Below are positions 29,703 to 41,092 of a stretch of 64,000 nt of DNA, piece by piece. The notes beneath the pieces were generated by a model. It did not search any database, was not told where the DNA came from, and saw nothing but the letters and a program-made list of their open reading frames with translations. How positions within the stretch are numbered: the first letter of the stretch is position 1; each line of letters starts with the position of its first letter. This DNA is from Marsupella aquatica (taxonomy: Eukaryota; Marchantiophyta), in NCBI GenBank assembly GCA_973895155.1, contig OZ316891.1:31372001-31436000 (forward strand), given 5' to 3'. Both the position numbers and the translations under genes were made by a program.

Positions 29703-32064
29703 GTGTCGTTCGACTTTGGGATTCTGTCTCCCCGGAGTTTTCATTCTTTGGCACGGTGATATATATTCTGTCTGTCGTGAAGAGAAATCCCGGTTTTCTT
29801 CACGAGCTACTGTAGAGAGGGCTCTGGGGCATCTCGGGCGCAATGTGACTGGTGTAGTTTTCTCGTCTTTCTCTCTTGTGGGCACCAAGAAACTTTCACT
29901 GATTCTTCCTTGATTTCAATTCAGTCTCACTCTGTCCTTCGGGAGCTCGTTTACGTCGAACTCCCGCGCAGAAATCTTAGCTCATTCAATTAACACTGTC
30001 TCGCTCAACTTGATCGGAACAATGTTTCCATCACCTGTTCGATTGTTGCCTGCCTAAACCCTAAATTTGAATTGACTGAAGGTTCCAATTGTAGCGGTTC
30101 TTAAAATTCTTTGGCTATTTAACTCTATTTTTCACTGTAGTGATTTGATGTACACTCAATCTTCAGAACATCCGGAACATTCTTCATTCGGATTCTTTTG
30201 TGAATGGTCTTGCAATCTTTCACAAGACCTTCATTCTTGTGCTGGGCTTTAGCACGCCTCTGGCAAATTTTCTGGCAGCTGCACACTGCGAAGAGTTGTG
30301 CTGTTTGACTCCAATGAGTAAGGATGAATCCCAGTGTTGAGAATGTGGATTGATCAAGACATGTCTCAATCGATAAGAGCTGTCATCTCCACCAGCATTG
30401 ACATCAAACGATCCTCCGGGGTTGATACTATTAAACATTTGTAAAAAAGATACTGAACCGAGATGTAAGGGTTTAAAACAAAGGTTTCATTTGATTCTCT
30501 TCTCAATTTCTGCCAGTGTGCTCAGGTGACTGAGCTTGAGCTTGACCTAATGCTGGCTTTTCAATATGACCACTGCCAAAAGTCATATAACGGTCAGGTG
30601 ATCGATCTTCAACTCAATTGCCTTCACAATTGAGAATGTCCGTGATTCTGGTCTCTTTGGTCTGCAGGATATTTGTCGAGTCTATAGGAAAATGTGCTTA
30701 CAAAGCGGTGTCCCTCTCACTACATAGTAATGTGCCTGGTCTCTATCCATAGGATCCGAAAGCTGGTCGAGTACATGAAAAAAATCTACAGTAATCTTCT
30801 CGATCCCAACCAGATGGCAAAGTTGGATGAAACTCATAAGGGCGGAACGCATAGACGATGCATGGTTCTTTAGTTCCAATTGTCGTTAGTCCTGCACGAG
30901 TGTGGTACAAGAGGTTTTCTGTGCCTCAGTCCCCTCTCGACTTTCTCCGGTAATGATCAATTCGAATTAGGAGCTGCTTCCAATGGGGCGGCTCAAATCT
31001 CTTCCATATGCCTCTGGTCGCCATCAAGGGTACTTATTACTCGGGAAAAAAATGGCGGTCATGATAATACTTGTCTGCACACTCCTGACCGCAAACCAAA
31101 ACTGGTACTTTTTGGGACAATTATTTTTCTGCAAACCTGTTATTTTTCCCTAAACCCTAAACTAAATGCACCTATACACATTCTGCATTGGGGCACTCCC
31201 ATCATCATAAGCAACTATGTGGACCTGGTTTTCTGAACCAAGGCTCCCTTTGAAACTTTGGACATTGTGATCCTTAAAAACTGAGACCCCATGGACCTAA
31301 GAGCCAACTCGCATGTAGTCTGCCCTACTGAGTGCAACCCCTAAGCTGAGAGTGTCATTCTCTTAATTCATAATTCTGCCATGCCGTAAGCCAAGGGTAG
31401 GCAGGCCTCACAGCAGGTCTTATGGGACCCAAGGGCAAAGGCCGGACGTTCCGGCCCTTGCAGGTCCTGACCCTAGCGTGGCAAATAAAACAAAAGCACT
31501 GCATTGCAGATGTTGAGCACAAGACCTTCGGTGAATTTTGTTGTTACCGCAGATCGAGCGGAATCCTGAACTGCCTCCATTCTAAGGGCCGCATTCCTTA
31601 GGGGCGACTACATGTGAGTTGGCCCTAAATGTTTCACTACCGGCACCCATAAACCACAAGAAAACCTTTTGTTTACCCAGATAACAGATTTCCTTTTTTA
31701 TTCCTAAAAACAACCATATTTGTTGGCCATCCCAGCATTAAATTGGGGTGGAATGATTAAATTGTAAGAAAGCTGGCTTGCGAGGACAGTCTGGTGGGCA
31801 GATAAGTTTTTAAGTGGCAAAAGGTCCCCAAATTCTACCTCCTCAAATCAGTTGCCGTCGTTTCTGGGTGCCATTGGCCAGTTTCCCATCACGCCACCCA
31901 TCACTAAGCCTCAATCTCAGAGTTCTCCTGAGATCTAGGAGATTTAAATGTCAAAAACAAATGTGGGAACTTAATTTAAGGAAACTCTCCCATCCACACA
32001 CACCAACCCTACTGACCTGGCTCTCCGAGCTCAAGTCCCCTTGTCCCTTGAACTAGACCACCAG
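29703..32064. other. Gene-free stretch right of the Harbinger element
   Basis: Positions 29748-29860 hold a diverged copy of the 114-bp repeat seen at 24213-24557. Telomere-like CCCTAAACCCTAAA occurs near 31150. A 72-codon minus-strand ORF (30220-30438, true ATG) and a 65-codon one at 30682-30879 have no recognisable family and are left unassigned. Confidence 0.45.
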
Positions 32065-32360
32065 GCTTTTCAAGTGTACTATTGTATTCTTCTGTGCTTT
32101 TCCATGCCACATATATCTACAATAGCTCTCAACTACCGTAGTGTGCTATGTGATTAGGCCTTTCAAGTGTACCTTTGTTTTGTATTATGATGTACTTTTC
32201 CCGTGCGTGGCTTCCACAGTTCCACTTGTCTACGGTACTTGTCACCAACCTTGGTGTTGATTAGACGTTCAAGTGTACTTTTGTTTTTGTATCATTCTTT
32301 ACTTTTCCATGTGTGGCTTCCGTTTATCTATGGCACTTCTCACGCCAACCGAGGTGTCCT
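32065..32360 (+). repeat. Three diverged tandem copies of a ~100-bp unit
   Basis: TTCAAGTGTAC(T/C)(T/A)TTGT-TT followed by CTTTTCC-TG-GTGGCTTCC recurs at about 32065, 32159 and 32267, with spacing 94 and 108. Copies have drifted, so the duplication is old. Confidence 0.7.
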
Positions 32361-35300
32361 ACAGTATGTGATTTGTGTTGCCCACCACCGGTCTCACATT
32401 TGGGGTGCTGCAAAGTTTAGGATTTGGTGCCCCTGTCTTTTATATCATAGCATCGCTACCTACATGACACTGCCAAAAGAACAGAAGGCGACAGAGGAAA
32501 CGGGAAACCCAACAAAAGAGGAGGAAACAAAGTAAACCCATGATGGTGTTGACAAGTGCCTGGTCTATTGGAGTGTTGAGTCAAACTAGTGGTCCATCGC
32601 AATGGTAACAAAACAAGAGAAACAACATTTTATACATAAACTGTCTTCTAGGTTTGACAAGTACCCATTAAGGACGGTGGAGCCCGGATGGCCCACCATG
32701 TTGGACATAGTCCTCTGGTGGACCACATTTTGCTGGTGGATGGAAAATTTGGGCTTATAACTTGTTGATTATAAATCTTAAAATGATTTTTAGTTTCTCA
32801 CCTGCAAGGCAACTAGAGAAGGAGGAGATATAAGGAACCACAAGCCTTATAATATCATATTAACAATGAAAAATAATCTAATAGAATTTACCTCTCCACA
32901 TTCCACGATTCATAACTCAACCAAAATGTCCACAAATTCATTGTCACTTTGATGGAAGTGTAGCTTACATACTTAGCACATCTTCAAAACTAGAAACTAT
33001 TTAGATTTATGAACATCAAGTTTTACAATTAAACTCATATTTTGGGAAATGTGGTCCATGGGGGTTTCAAAATATCAAGGCTCTGGTCCATGGGACATCA
33101 TTTTCACCCATTACGGCTATCTACTAGTTTTATAAAATTAAAATAAAAGGCCAACCACTACTGTAGTAAACGGAGTGCACAGAGTGCCCAAGGATGGGTC
33201 CGATCCACAAGTTGCATCTTTGTATGTACATTTAAGTACTACCAGTTTAGATAGAGAACTTGTCAATTTAAAGTATGGTCCACACAGTCTCTATGTACAC
33301 TAGGAGACGAAGACTATGTAGAGTAGGTCAAATAGGAATTTGTCAACGTCTAGCTTGCTATACTCTAGACTAGGTCACCTAGAAAGTTGTCAATGTACAC
33401 TATGTTGCTAGATTGCTAATGACCTGCTCAAATGATATTTTTCAGTGATACTTATTAAACTTGGCTTTAAGAATAATATCCCATTATCCCCAGTAAGGCA
33501 CATGTTTACTTGCTCGTAACCACTATGTGGAATTCCATGTAGCGAACCTACAAATAGACATTGGACAGGTGTGGGAAAAAGTGTCCAGGAGGCACGCATC
33601 ACCACTTTGCATAGACTTCACTCATCTATCCGTTTTATATAAATTCTGCCCAATTACCTCTTTCCAATATTTTATATTCTGACATGGCAACCTTTGGGCT
33701 TAAAATATTGTAAGTGTTGCAAGAAAGGTTTTGAGGGGCTGTGATGTTTTCCACTTGGGAAAAAATCCAAGTTGTGTAAAATAATTCCTTTGAGGGCTTG
33801 TAGGCTGAGGGAAAGGTTGGCCTGAGGGGCTCATAGGCATACACCTGATGAGTGAGTATTGGAGAACCTATGCTTGGGAGTAGTCACAGTCCTGATCTGC
33901 ACCAGTAACACAAACAATTTAGACTAGGGAATCCCCTGACTGGCCAGATTGGCAAATCATGTTATGATCCATAACCGTCCATGCAATTACAAAAAATAAT
34001 TCCAACCTGCATGCTGGAAGATCATTCCCATGAGCCCTTATATTGTAAAATGTTTGAGAAATGAAATCCATACAAATTCCCAAAGATGATTGGTTCATTT
34101 TCGTGTTGTATTTTCACTCATGGATGCAACATACACTATATTGAACAGAAAACATAGTTTTGCTGCAGTCAATCCGGATAACAAAAAATTATCTGAACAT
34201 CTTGGCAAACATAGAAGACCATACCTGTCGAGCTACATGCTTAATTGACCCCCATCCGACTCTTTCTTCCTTAATCAACCCCCAAAGTTCATTTCTTGCC
34301 CAATCGACCCCCATCGACAGTTTTGTACAAAAAGTACATCTATTCCCCTGTATTCTGCACTACTGGGAACGTGAACTACGTCAAACTATTAGGTGCGATG
34401 ATTCTCGCCCATGGTACACTTGCAGTCCTTCTGTGGTACACCCGCAGTCCGCCCGCGGTGGGGATTGTACCAGATGTGTAGGCCCTCTCCATTTGTGCCT
34501 GGATGCTGGAAAATTATGGTCGATTCCAAGTCACATATTGTAATAATATGAGCCCCAGTTCATGCTTTGCGATGACAATGGACTCTAAAAGGACACTTCA
34601 CTATGTTCTGAACTCCATCTGCATCATGTAGGGGTGGTGGCCTGAACCTCTTTAACTCCCCACAAGCACCAGTTGTAGATTGCTTTAAAACTTTCTGGCC
34701 CGCTTTGTGTGGGTTTGGTGCTCCAGACCCTGGCAACCACACAGTAATGTGCTTAACTATTGTTTGTGATGGGTTGTTGTACCTGTGTGACAATTGAGGT
34801 GTTCTGAGATGTGTTTGTTTGAAGAGTGGCAAGTGATGCACTAGATGGGCAGTAACAATGTCTCGGCCCATCTGGGCTTTTGTTCCAACAGCACTCACAG
34901 TTATAAAAGAACATTTGGATTTATAATGGAATGAAAAAGCAATTCAAGCTGCACTCACTTGCCATGTAGCTAGCACATGACCTGCTTTTTCATGAGTGCA
35001 ATTATCACCAAACATAGTAAAGTCATCTGTAATGTCATGAATTTCCCATAAATTCTTGGGTGAGTTAAACTTTCACTACTAGGGGGCGAGAAACACGGCG
35101 AAACCCATTTTCTGTTTCCCCAACAGTGTCCGGCCCTTTTCACCACAAGTTAGGCCTAGGCGAGGGTGGCCCGACATTTCCCTCCCATTGCTCCCCAGGC
35201 CCATGTTTGTACTGCATCCCTGCCTAGGCCCTCCAAAGCCGAGAGCCGCATTGAGCAGGCCCAATGTTCATTGCCTCCATCACTGCAAGCTCAGGCACTT

Positions 35301-36482
35301 CGCTCCATTGCTGCCAGCTTCTAGGAATTATCAGGCTGCAAGCTCTCAATTGCTGCGAGCTGGCAGCTTGGCTCCAATGCAAGCTGCTTCCTGAGATTGA
35401 GCTGCTTCCCAAGCTTGTGAGCTGCTTTCCTCCACTCAAGCTGCTTCCCTCCAGTGTGAGCTGCTTCTTGTAACCCCAGTACTAGGTTAACACATGTGAA
35501 CACCTAAAACTCACCTTACTTATTTGCTAAACTAATCTGCTGCAGGGCAACTTTGGGAGGCTTTAAGGAAACACACCAAAATTAAAGCACATAGGGGGGA
35601 ATCTGGCCAGGTTTATGGCCCTTTACATTAACCAGGGATAACTTTATAGATATAGCGTACAATAGAAAGAATAGAATAAAGATACTAGAAACGCTCACAT
35701 TGCTCTGTAGTATCCTACATAGTACTAGCCTTTGACTACCCATTCCTTGAAGGCAAAGATAGAGATGAGGAAAAAAAAGTACACTGCACAAAAAAGACCT
35801 TTGAGTAGGTGAGAAACTGGCAAATAGGACCAAAAAAACTATCTTTTGCTAAAAGTGGTGAAGACTTTTTGCAGACGTGTAATCTAGCAAAATATCGCCA
35901 CTATAAAAAAAGGTTGGTCTACAGTAGAGGCTTGGCTTGACACTAGACGGTACGCCTTAAAAGGAGTTTACGTTCTCGAGTTATTAGTAAGATAGAATAA
36001 AGATCCTTGAAAGCGAGGGAGAGCCCAAAGATGTCCCATATTGACTGTATGCTGAGTCACGAGTTCGATGAGCAGAATCACCAAATCAGAGATTATCGCA
36101 GAGGAGTTTCCCATGATGAGTCAACGATGGTGCCGGCCGTATCAATAATGCCTGACTCGATAGCTTTTGCCGGCACCGCACCGCACACCCCACCTGGTAC
36201 AATCAAGACTAGAAAATTGATTCCAGATAAACACAAGTGAAGAGAACCAAAAGGGAGAATATTTCCCTCGAGTGCCATGTAGCATGACACTCAGTCCCGT
36301 TGTCACGCATTGGGAACTCGAGAGTATCGACTCCCTCTCTGCGTGTGACAATTTACAGTTGCCCTCCGCAGATCAATTGTTGTGGGTGTCCTGCAGCACG
36401 GAACAGCGTTGTACCCCGATATTTAGGAAGGCCGAGCTCTCCTGCTATTAAACTGTGAAGCAGTCCAGTTACCCATAACGGA
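32361..36482. other. Gene-free stretch
   Basis: No gene recognised on either strand. Positions 34850-34890 resemble 18027-18068, so some of it is dispersed repeat. AT-rich between about 32800 and 34200. A short tandem motif (AGCTGCTTCC, five times) lies at 35380-35470. Confidence 0.45.
35380..35470 (+). repeat. Short tandem motif AGCTGCTTCC, five copies
   Basis: AAGCTGCTTCC, GAGCTGCTTCC, GAGCTGCTTTCC, AAGCTGCTTCC and GAGCTGCTTC follow each other at 16-21-base spacing, with pyrimidine-rich fill. Confidence 0.75.
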
Positions 36483-36553
36483 ACGCATTCTTTCTAGAGG
36501 TTTACAGAAGATTTCGGGACGCATTCTTCCAGAGGTTTACAGACGATTTCGGG
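36483..36553 (+). repeat. 36-bp tandem duplication upstream of sorbitol dehydrogenase
   Basis: ACGCATTCTT-CTAGAGGTTTACAG followed by A-GATTTCGGG occurs at 36483-36518 and again at 36519-36553, with three differences or so. It lies about 110-180 bases before the start codon, so in the core promoter or leader of the gene. Confidence 0.85.
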
Positions 36554-36661
36554 TTTTCCCCTGCGGCGCGTTGCACTCGCAAGACAAGACGCGTTGGGAA
36601 GCTTTCCGAGTGATTTAGAAAGACTGTTTGATAAGCATTGCAGTGACATAGTTCGAGATCG

Positions 36662-39600
36662 ATGGGGATTCATGTGGAGGCTGCAACACAGAATTTGGCG
36701 GCATTCGTCTGTGGAAAAAATGTGCTACGAGTGCAGCCCTTCGACTTGTCCCCACATCTTGGTCAGTTGACATTGCCTCCCTCCACTCGCCTCGTCTTCA
36801 CTGCTAATTACGCTCGTGACTCTCTCCCCACATTACAACATTTGCACAGGTGAAGAGCGAGGGGAAATGTGTACTAGTCGTTTGCGAATGTGTACCTCCC
36901 GTCCAAGTCGTCTTTCTTGTAAGTTAAGCTTGATTTAAAAGAGGTAATTTACAAGAAAGAAATGAAGCACGCTGGGCCAGAGGTTAATTATTAGATTGAA
37001 GAGTTTGTGGAGAATGCTAATTGACCAAGCGGTGGTTGTTTGCAGGGCCTAATGAAGCTCGGATCGTAATCAAAGCAGTTGGAATCTGCGGAAGCGATGT
37101 TCACTACGTAAAGGTACCCTTAAAAACCATTTTCGAACATCCTGTATGTGTCCGAATGACAGTCCTCAGGATTCCTTTCGCAATGTTTTAGAGTCAATTA
37201 AGGCTCTACTCAGTCTTCCTCACATCACTTTTTACCAGCGACTTATCAATTTCCTGATCAGAAATTTCTCTGTATTTGGATAAAGGTCTGAGATCAGTAT
37301 GTAACTTGTAGCATGCTGATGATCCCTTCTAATAGAGCACGTACAACGCTTCGTCGTCTTGAGCCATGAGCTTTCATTTCTCTGTAATTGACCCTAGTAA
37401 TAGCTGTACTCACATCGGTAGCCTCTGTTAAATGATAAACCTGGGGGACGATCGCCAGAGTTGTGCCTCTACTTAGAATCTGAACATTCCAAATGCCAGC
37501 GCATTCACTATCATATTGCACATTACTCTGTTCGTCCGTGTTCCGGACGTGATCTAGTGAATACCAGAAAGTCTTTAAGATGGTAGACTTATATATGGTG
37601 CGTGAGGGATCCAGTTCCGTGCATTTTGTGTAAAAATTCAATCTTGCAAATGGCTGTGCTTTCCTTGTGTCCTGCCAGGCCAGGATGTAGTCAGGTCTTC
37701 CTAGTGTGCTGTGAAAGGTCAGTCAGTAAAAAGGGTCTTTGAGGAAAGCCGAGGTATAGGAATTGACCTGCATATGTGTGGTGTGTCGCAGCACATGCGA
37801 TGTGCTGATTTTGAAGTGAAAGAACCTATGGTTATTGGACATGAATGTGCTGGGATTGTGGAGGCGATCGGTAGCAAAGTCCAAAATATTTCTGTGGGAG
37901 ATAGGGTTGCTCTCGAGCCAGGGATCTCTTGCGGTCAGTGCACGACGTGCAAGGAGGGATACTATAATCTTTGCCCCGAGATGCAGTTTTTCGCAACGCC
38001 ACCAGTTCATGGCTCTCTGGCGAACAAGGTGCGTCGAACTCCCGTCACCCACTCTTTACGGAAGCTGTGAGACTAGCTACTTATCTTTGTTTGAGACGGG
38101 ATCAATCTTACACTAGCAGTCAGACAGCCATTCTGTGTACGCAAATAACTTCAGGTGATCAACAACATTCTCGGTATTATTTCTTCCAACGCTTCAAACT
38201 AATGGCGAGAGTCGAACTCTCTACTCATTGTGGTTCGCGAGGAGTCTAATCCATGGGTGTGAGGGATACCGAAACCTCTCATGTTCCCCCCCTCAAATTT
38301 CCCTCTCTTCTGTCGGTCGTTCTGAGCAAAGCTTGTCTACCTTAGTACGATGAGCAACTGCAGACGGAGCGCTCTAGCATGAGGGACAAAGTTGAGTAAT
38401 TGTTCATTTCACTCACGAGATGGAGTTCTTGTCGACACTCTGTATCTGAGAGCCATTTGAGTCGAGGATTTCTACTTTAGGCGACAGCTCTACGGAAAGA
38501 TGGTGCCTCAGAATACTGGTCAACGGGGACGGATGGCCATATAATTGCTAGGGCTTTCTAAGGCTTAGCCATCTTGCTCTGTTAGTCTTTAACTTCTCAA
38601 CCGCTGTTGTTCCCTTCATATGTAATCGCATATTTGTGAAAAGACTTACACACTACTTCGATCTTGTTTGCAGGTCGTCCACCCAGCAGATCTATGCTTC
38701 AAATTGCCGGACAATGTGTCCCTGGAAGAAGGAGCGATGTGCGAGCCTTTGAGCGTGGGCGTTCACGCTTGTCGCCGGGCTGGCATCGGGGCTCATACGA
38801 GTGTGCTGATTATAGGCGCCGGACCTATTGGTTTGGTGAGCATGCTCATCGCGCGTGCTTTCGGAGCTCCCCACATCATTCTGGCAGACGTCGATGCCGA
38901 ACGTTTAAGAGTAGCAAAGGAAATGGGGGCTGACGCCACTGTTCTGGTCTCTACGAAAGATGTGGTGGGTAGTGACTAAACCTCTTCGTTTCGATCTTTA
39001 CGAAATCTTCTCGGTTACTTTCACTCGATAACCGCCTTCTGCTTTAGATCTTAACTGGATTCGTAGCAGTTCAAGTGAAATGGCTAGGAATGAGGGAGGT
39101 GAAGAGGCTAGTATTCAGAGCTGATCGAATCATTTTTACCAAATTAGGAAGGTCTGCACGTCAGAGGTAGGACAGGATGAGATGAGCTTGAAAGTATGGA
39201 AAGGTTGCTAAATTGGCAAAAAGAAGTGGGATCAAAACCAATTTTAGCTCACTGCAACATTTTTTTGGCTTTTCTGAGATTTTGGACTCTACTCAAGACG
39301 TAGCCCTGCTTCGTTTACAATCCAGGTTTTTCAAGTAGGTTCTTTCTAGATGCATTTTTCAAGGAAAAAATTGTCTACTAAATCCTACTGTAACGCTTCC
39401 GTATCGTAGCCATTGTTTTTGTAAAGTTTTGCTCCAATTCCTGCAACATGCAAGTTCATGGTTATGATATGATGGCTCTTTGCTATATAATAACGGTGGG
39501 ACCTGCCATGCTCAGGATGTCGATCAGGACGTTCTCAAACTCCGTGAGGCCATGGGCTCGAGCGAAATCGACGTGACCCTGGATTGTGTGGGCTTCTCCA

Positions 39601-40511
39601 AAACCATGACTACTGCGCTCAAAGCTACAAGGACTGGTGGAGTAATATGCCTGGTGGGCATGGGACACAGTGAAATGACAATTCCTTTGACGCCTGCAGC
39701 CGCAAGGTTATTCTTTGGGCCTTTTTAATCTTTGTATCTTTGCTGTGCTTCCCGTCACTTAAGTAGAATGAAGTCCTAAGCCGTGAGGTTATGCCACTTC
39801 CATTATAGCTTGGCATGGATTGTGTTTCCAATTTTGTTCTTTGCGAAAGTTCACCCAGTGTTTCCAATGTTGTTCTTAGGAAAAGTTCACCCTCTGTTTC
39901 AAGCTTAGACAGTGTTTTCCGATTTTGTTCCTTGCGAAGTAAAGCACCGCCGCTCATACTTTCCCGAGCTAGAAACACCTTTGGGCCGGCACTTAATTTA
40001 CAGAAAGCACTCTCCCACTAGCTTAAATTAAATCCCCAAAAGCACTTTCTAAATGCTTCACTGTAGACGTTCACGATAGTGCGTTCCTCTGCAAATTATT
40101 TTTGTCAAAGCATGTCAGTTCACATGGTGTATGGAGTGCTTTGCTGCACTCATCGAAGTCAAATGTTCTGTCAAAGCTTGTCGAATCAAATGGTTGATGC
40201 AGTCGAAGTCGTTGTCCCCTTTATTCAGTTTCCCGTTGTTGCACCACGCTAGCGTCCATTTACGTTCAGTTTCCACATTGCACTAATATGTTTCCGGTGA
40301 CACAATTGAAACCTGCAGGGAAATAGACTTGCGAGGTGTTTTCAGATACCGAAACACGTACCCGTTGTGTATCAACTTGTTGAGAACTGGGAAGATCGAT
40401 GTAAAGCCTTTGATCACCCACCGCTTCGGATTTTCCCAAAAGGAGGTGGAGGACGCTTTTGCGACGAGTGCTGGCGGTGGTAAAGCCATCAAAGTTATGT
40501 TCAACCTTTAG
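36662..40511 (+). CDS. SDH: Sorbitol dehydrogenase (L-iditol 2-dehydrogenase), 6 exons
   Basis: NAD- and zinc-dependent oxidation of sorbitol to fructose in the cytosol, medium-chain dehydrogenase family. Exons 36662-36761, 37046-37113, 37792-38028, 38674-38964, 39516-39706, 40319-40511 join in frame to 1080 nt (359 aa), all introns GT-AG. Catalytic zinc site: GICGSD (Cys48), GHEC (His73, Glu74). Structural zinc cysteines: CGQCTTCKEGYYNLC in exon 3. Rossmann motif GAGPIG at 183-188, followed by LADVDAERL, the acidic residue after beta-2 giving NAD preference. The C-terminus (THRFGFSQKEVEDAF, IKVMFNL) is typical of plant SDH, and the length fits the family (about 360). The start is the first ATG before NLAAFVCGKNVLRV. 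The 3' end is tandemly duplicated just downstream. No disabling change seen. Confidence 0.97.
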
Positions 40512-41092
40512 GGAGTTATGTCTCGCACCTTGACAATTGTGAGATCTTACTGTAGATGCGTTGATATCACCTTATTTCACATTCTAAAGTGTAAGATTCA
40601 GGGAAAGGTGCAGTACATGGATGTCAGCTGATAAATGTATACGTTGAAGACATAGGTGGGCACGACATTCTCCATGATTGTCAACCCGAAGAGCCCTCCA
40701 CGTTCAGGAAGAGGGTTCATTATTTATCCTGACTCGAAAAAAAATACCATATGTTATATGGTCTCTACAGGATCTCGCACCCTGGCTTGGAGAGTTCCCC
40801 GCGTTATGTTCAACCTTCAGGGAATAACGTCTGTCTCGAAACTTGGGCATTGTAGATGCCGTGATATCACCTTATGTCACTTTCTAAAGTGTAACATTCT
40901 GGGAAAGGTACAGTACATGGATGTCAGTTGATAAATGTATACGTTGAATATAGATGGACACAAAATTCTCCATTGTCAAGCTGAAGAGCCCTGCACGTTC
41001 AGAACGGGGGTTCATTATTTTCTCCTGACTAAAAAAAAATACCATATGTACTACAGGATCTCGCTGGCTTAGAACGTTCCCCGCCCATATAG
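40494..41092 (+). repeat. ~300-bp tandem duplication of the SDH 3' end
   Basis: Copy 1 (40494-40802) starts in the last codons of SDH (GTTATGTTCAACCTT, then TAG) and covers the 3' untranslated region. Copy 2 starts at 40803 with the same coding tail, but the stop TAG reads CAG. Both share ATATCACCTTAT, AAAGTGTAA, GGAAAGGT-CAGTACATGG, GATGTCAG-TGATAAATG and an A-run followed by ATACCATATG. Identity looks about 80-85% with small indels. Confidence 0.92.

Noticed and set aside
34160-34543. 127-codon plus-strand ORF
   Set aside because: Low-complexity repeats of TTGACCCCCA and no family features.
37711-38070. 119-codon ORF starting upstream of SDH exon 3
   Set aside because: It is exon 3 read into its flanking introns; the acceptor at 37791 gives the correct frame.
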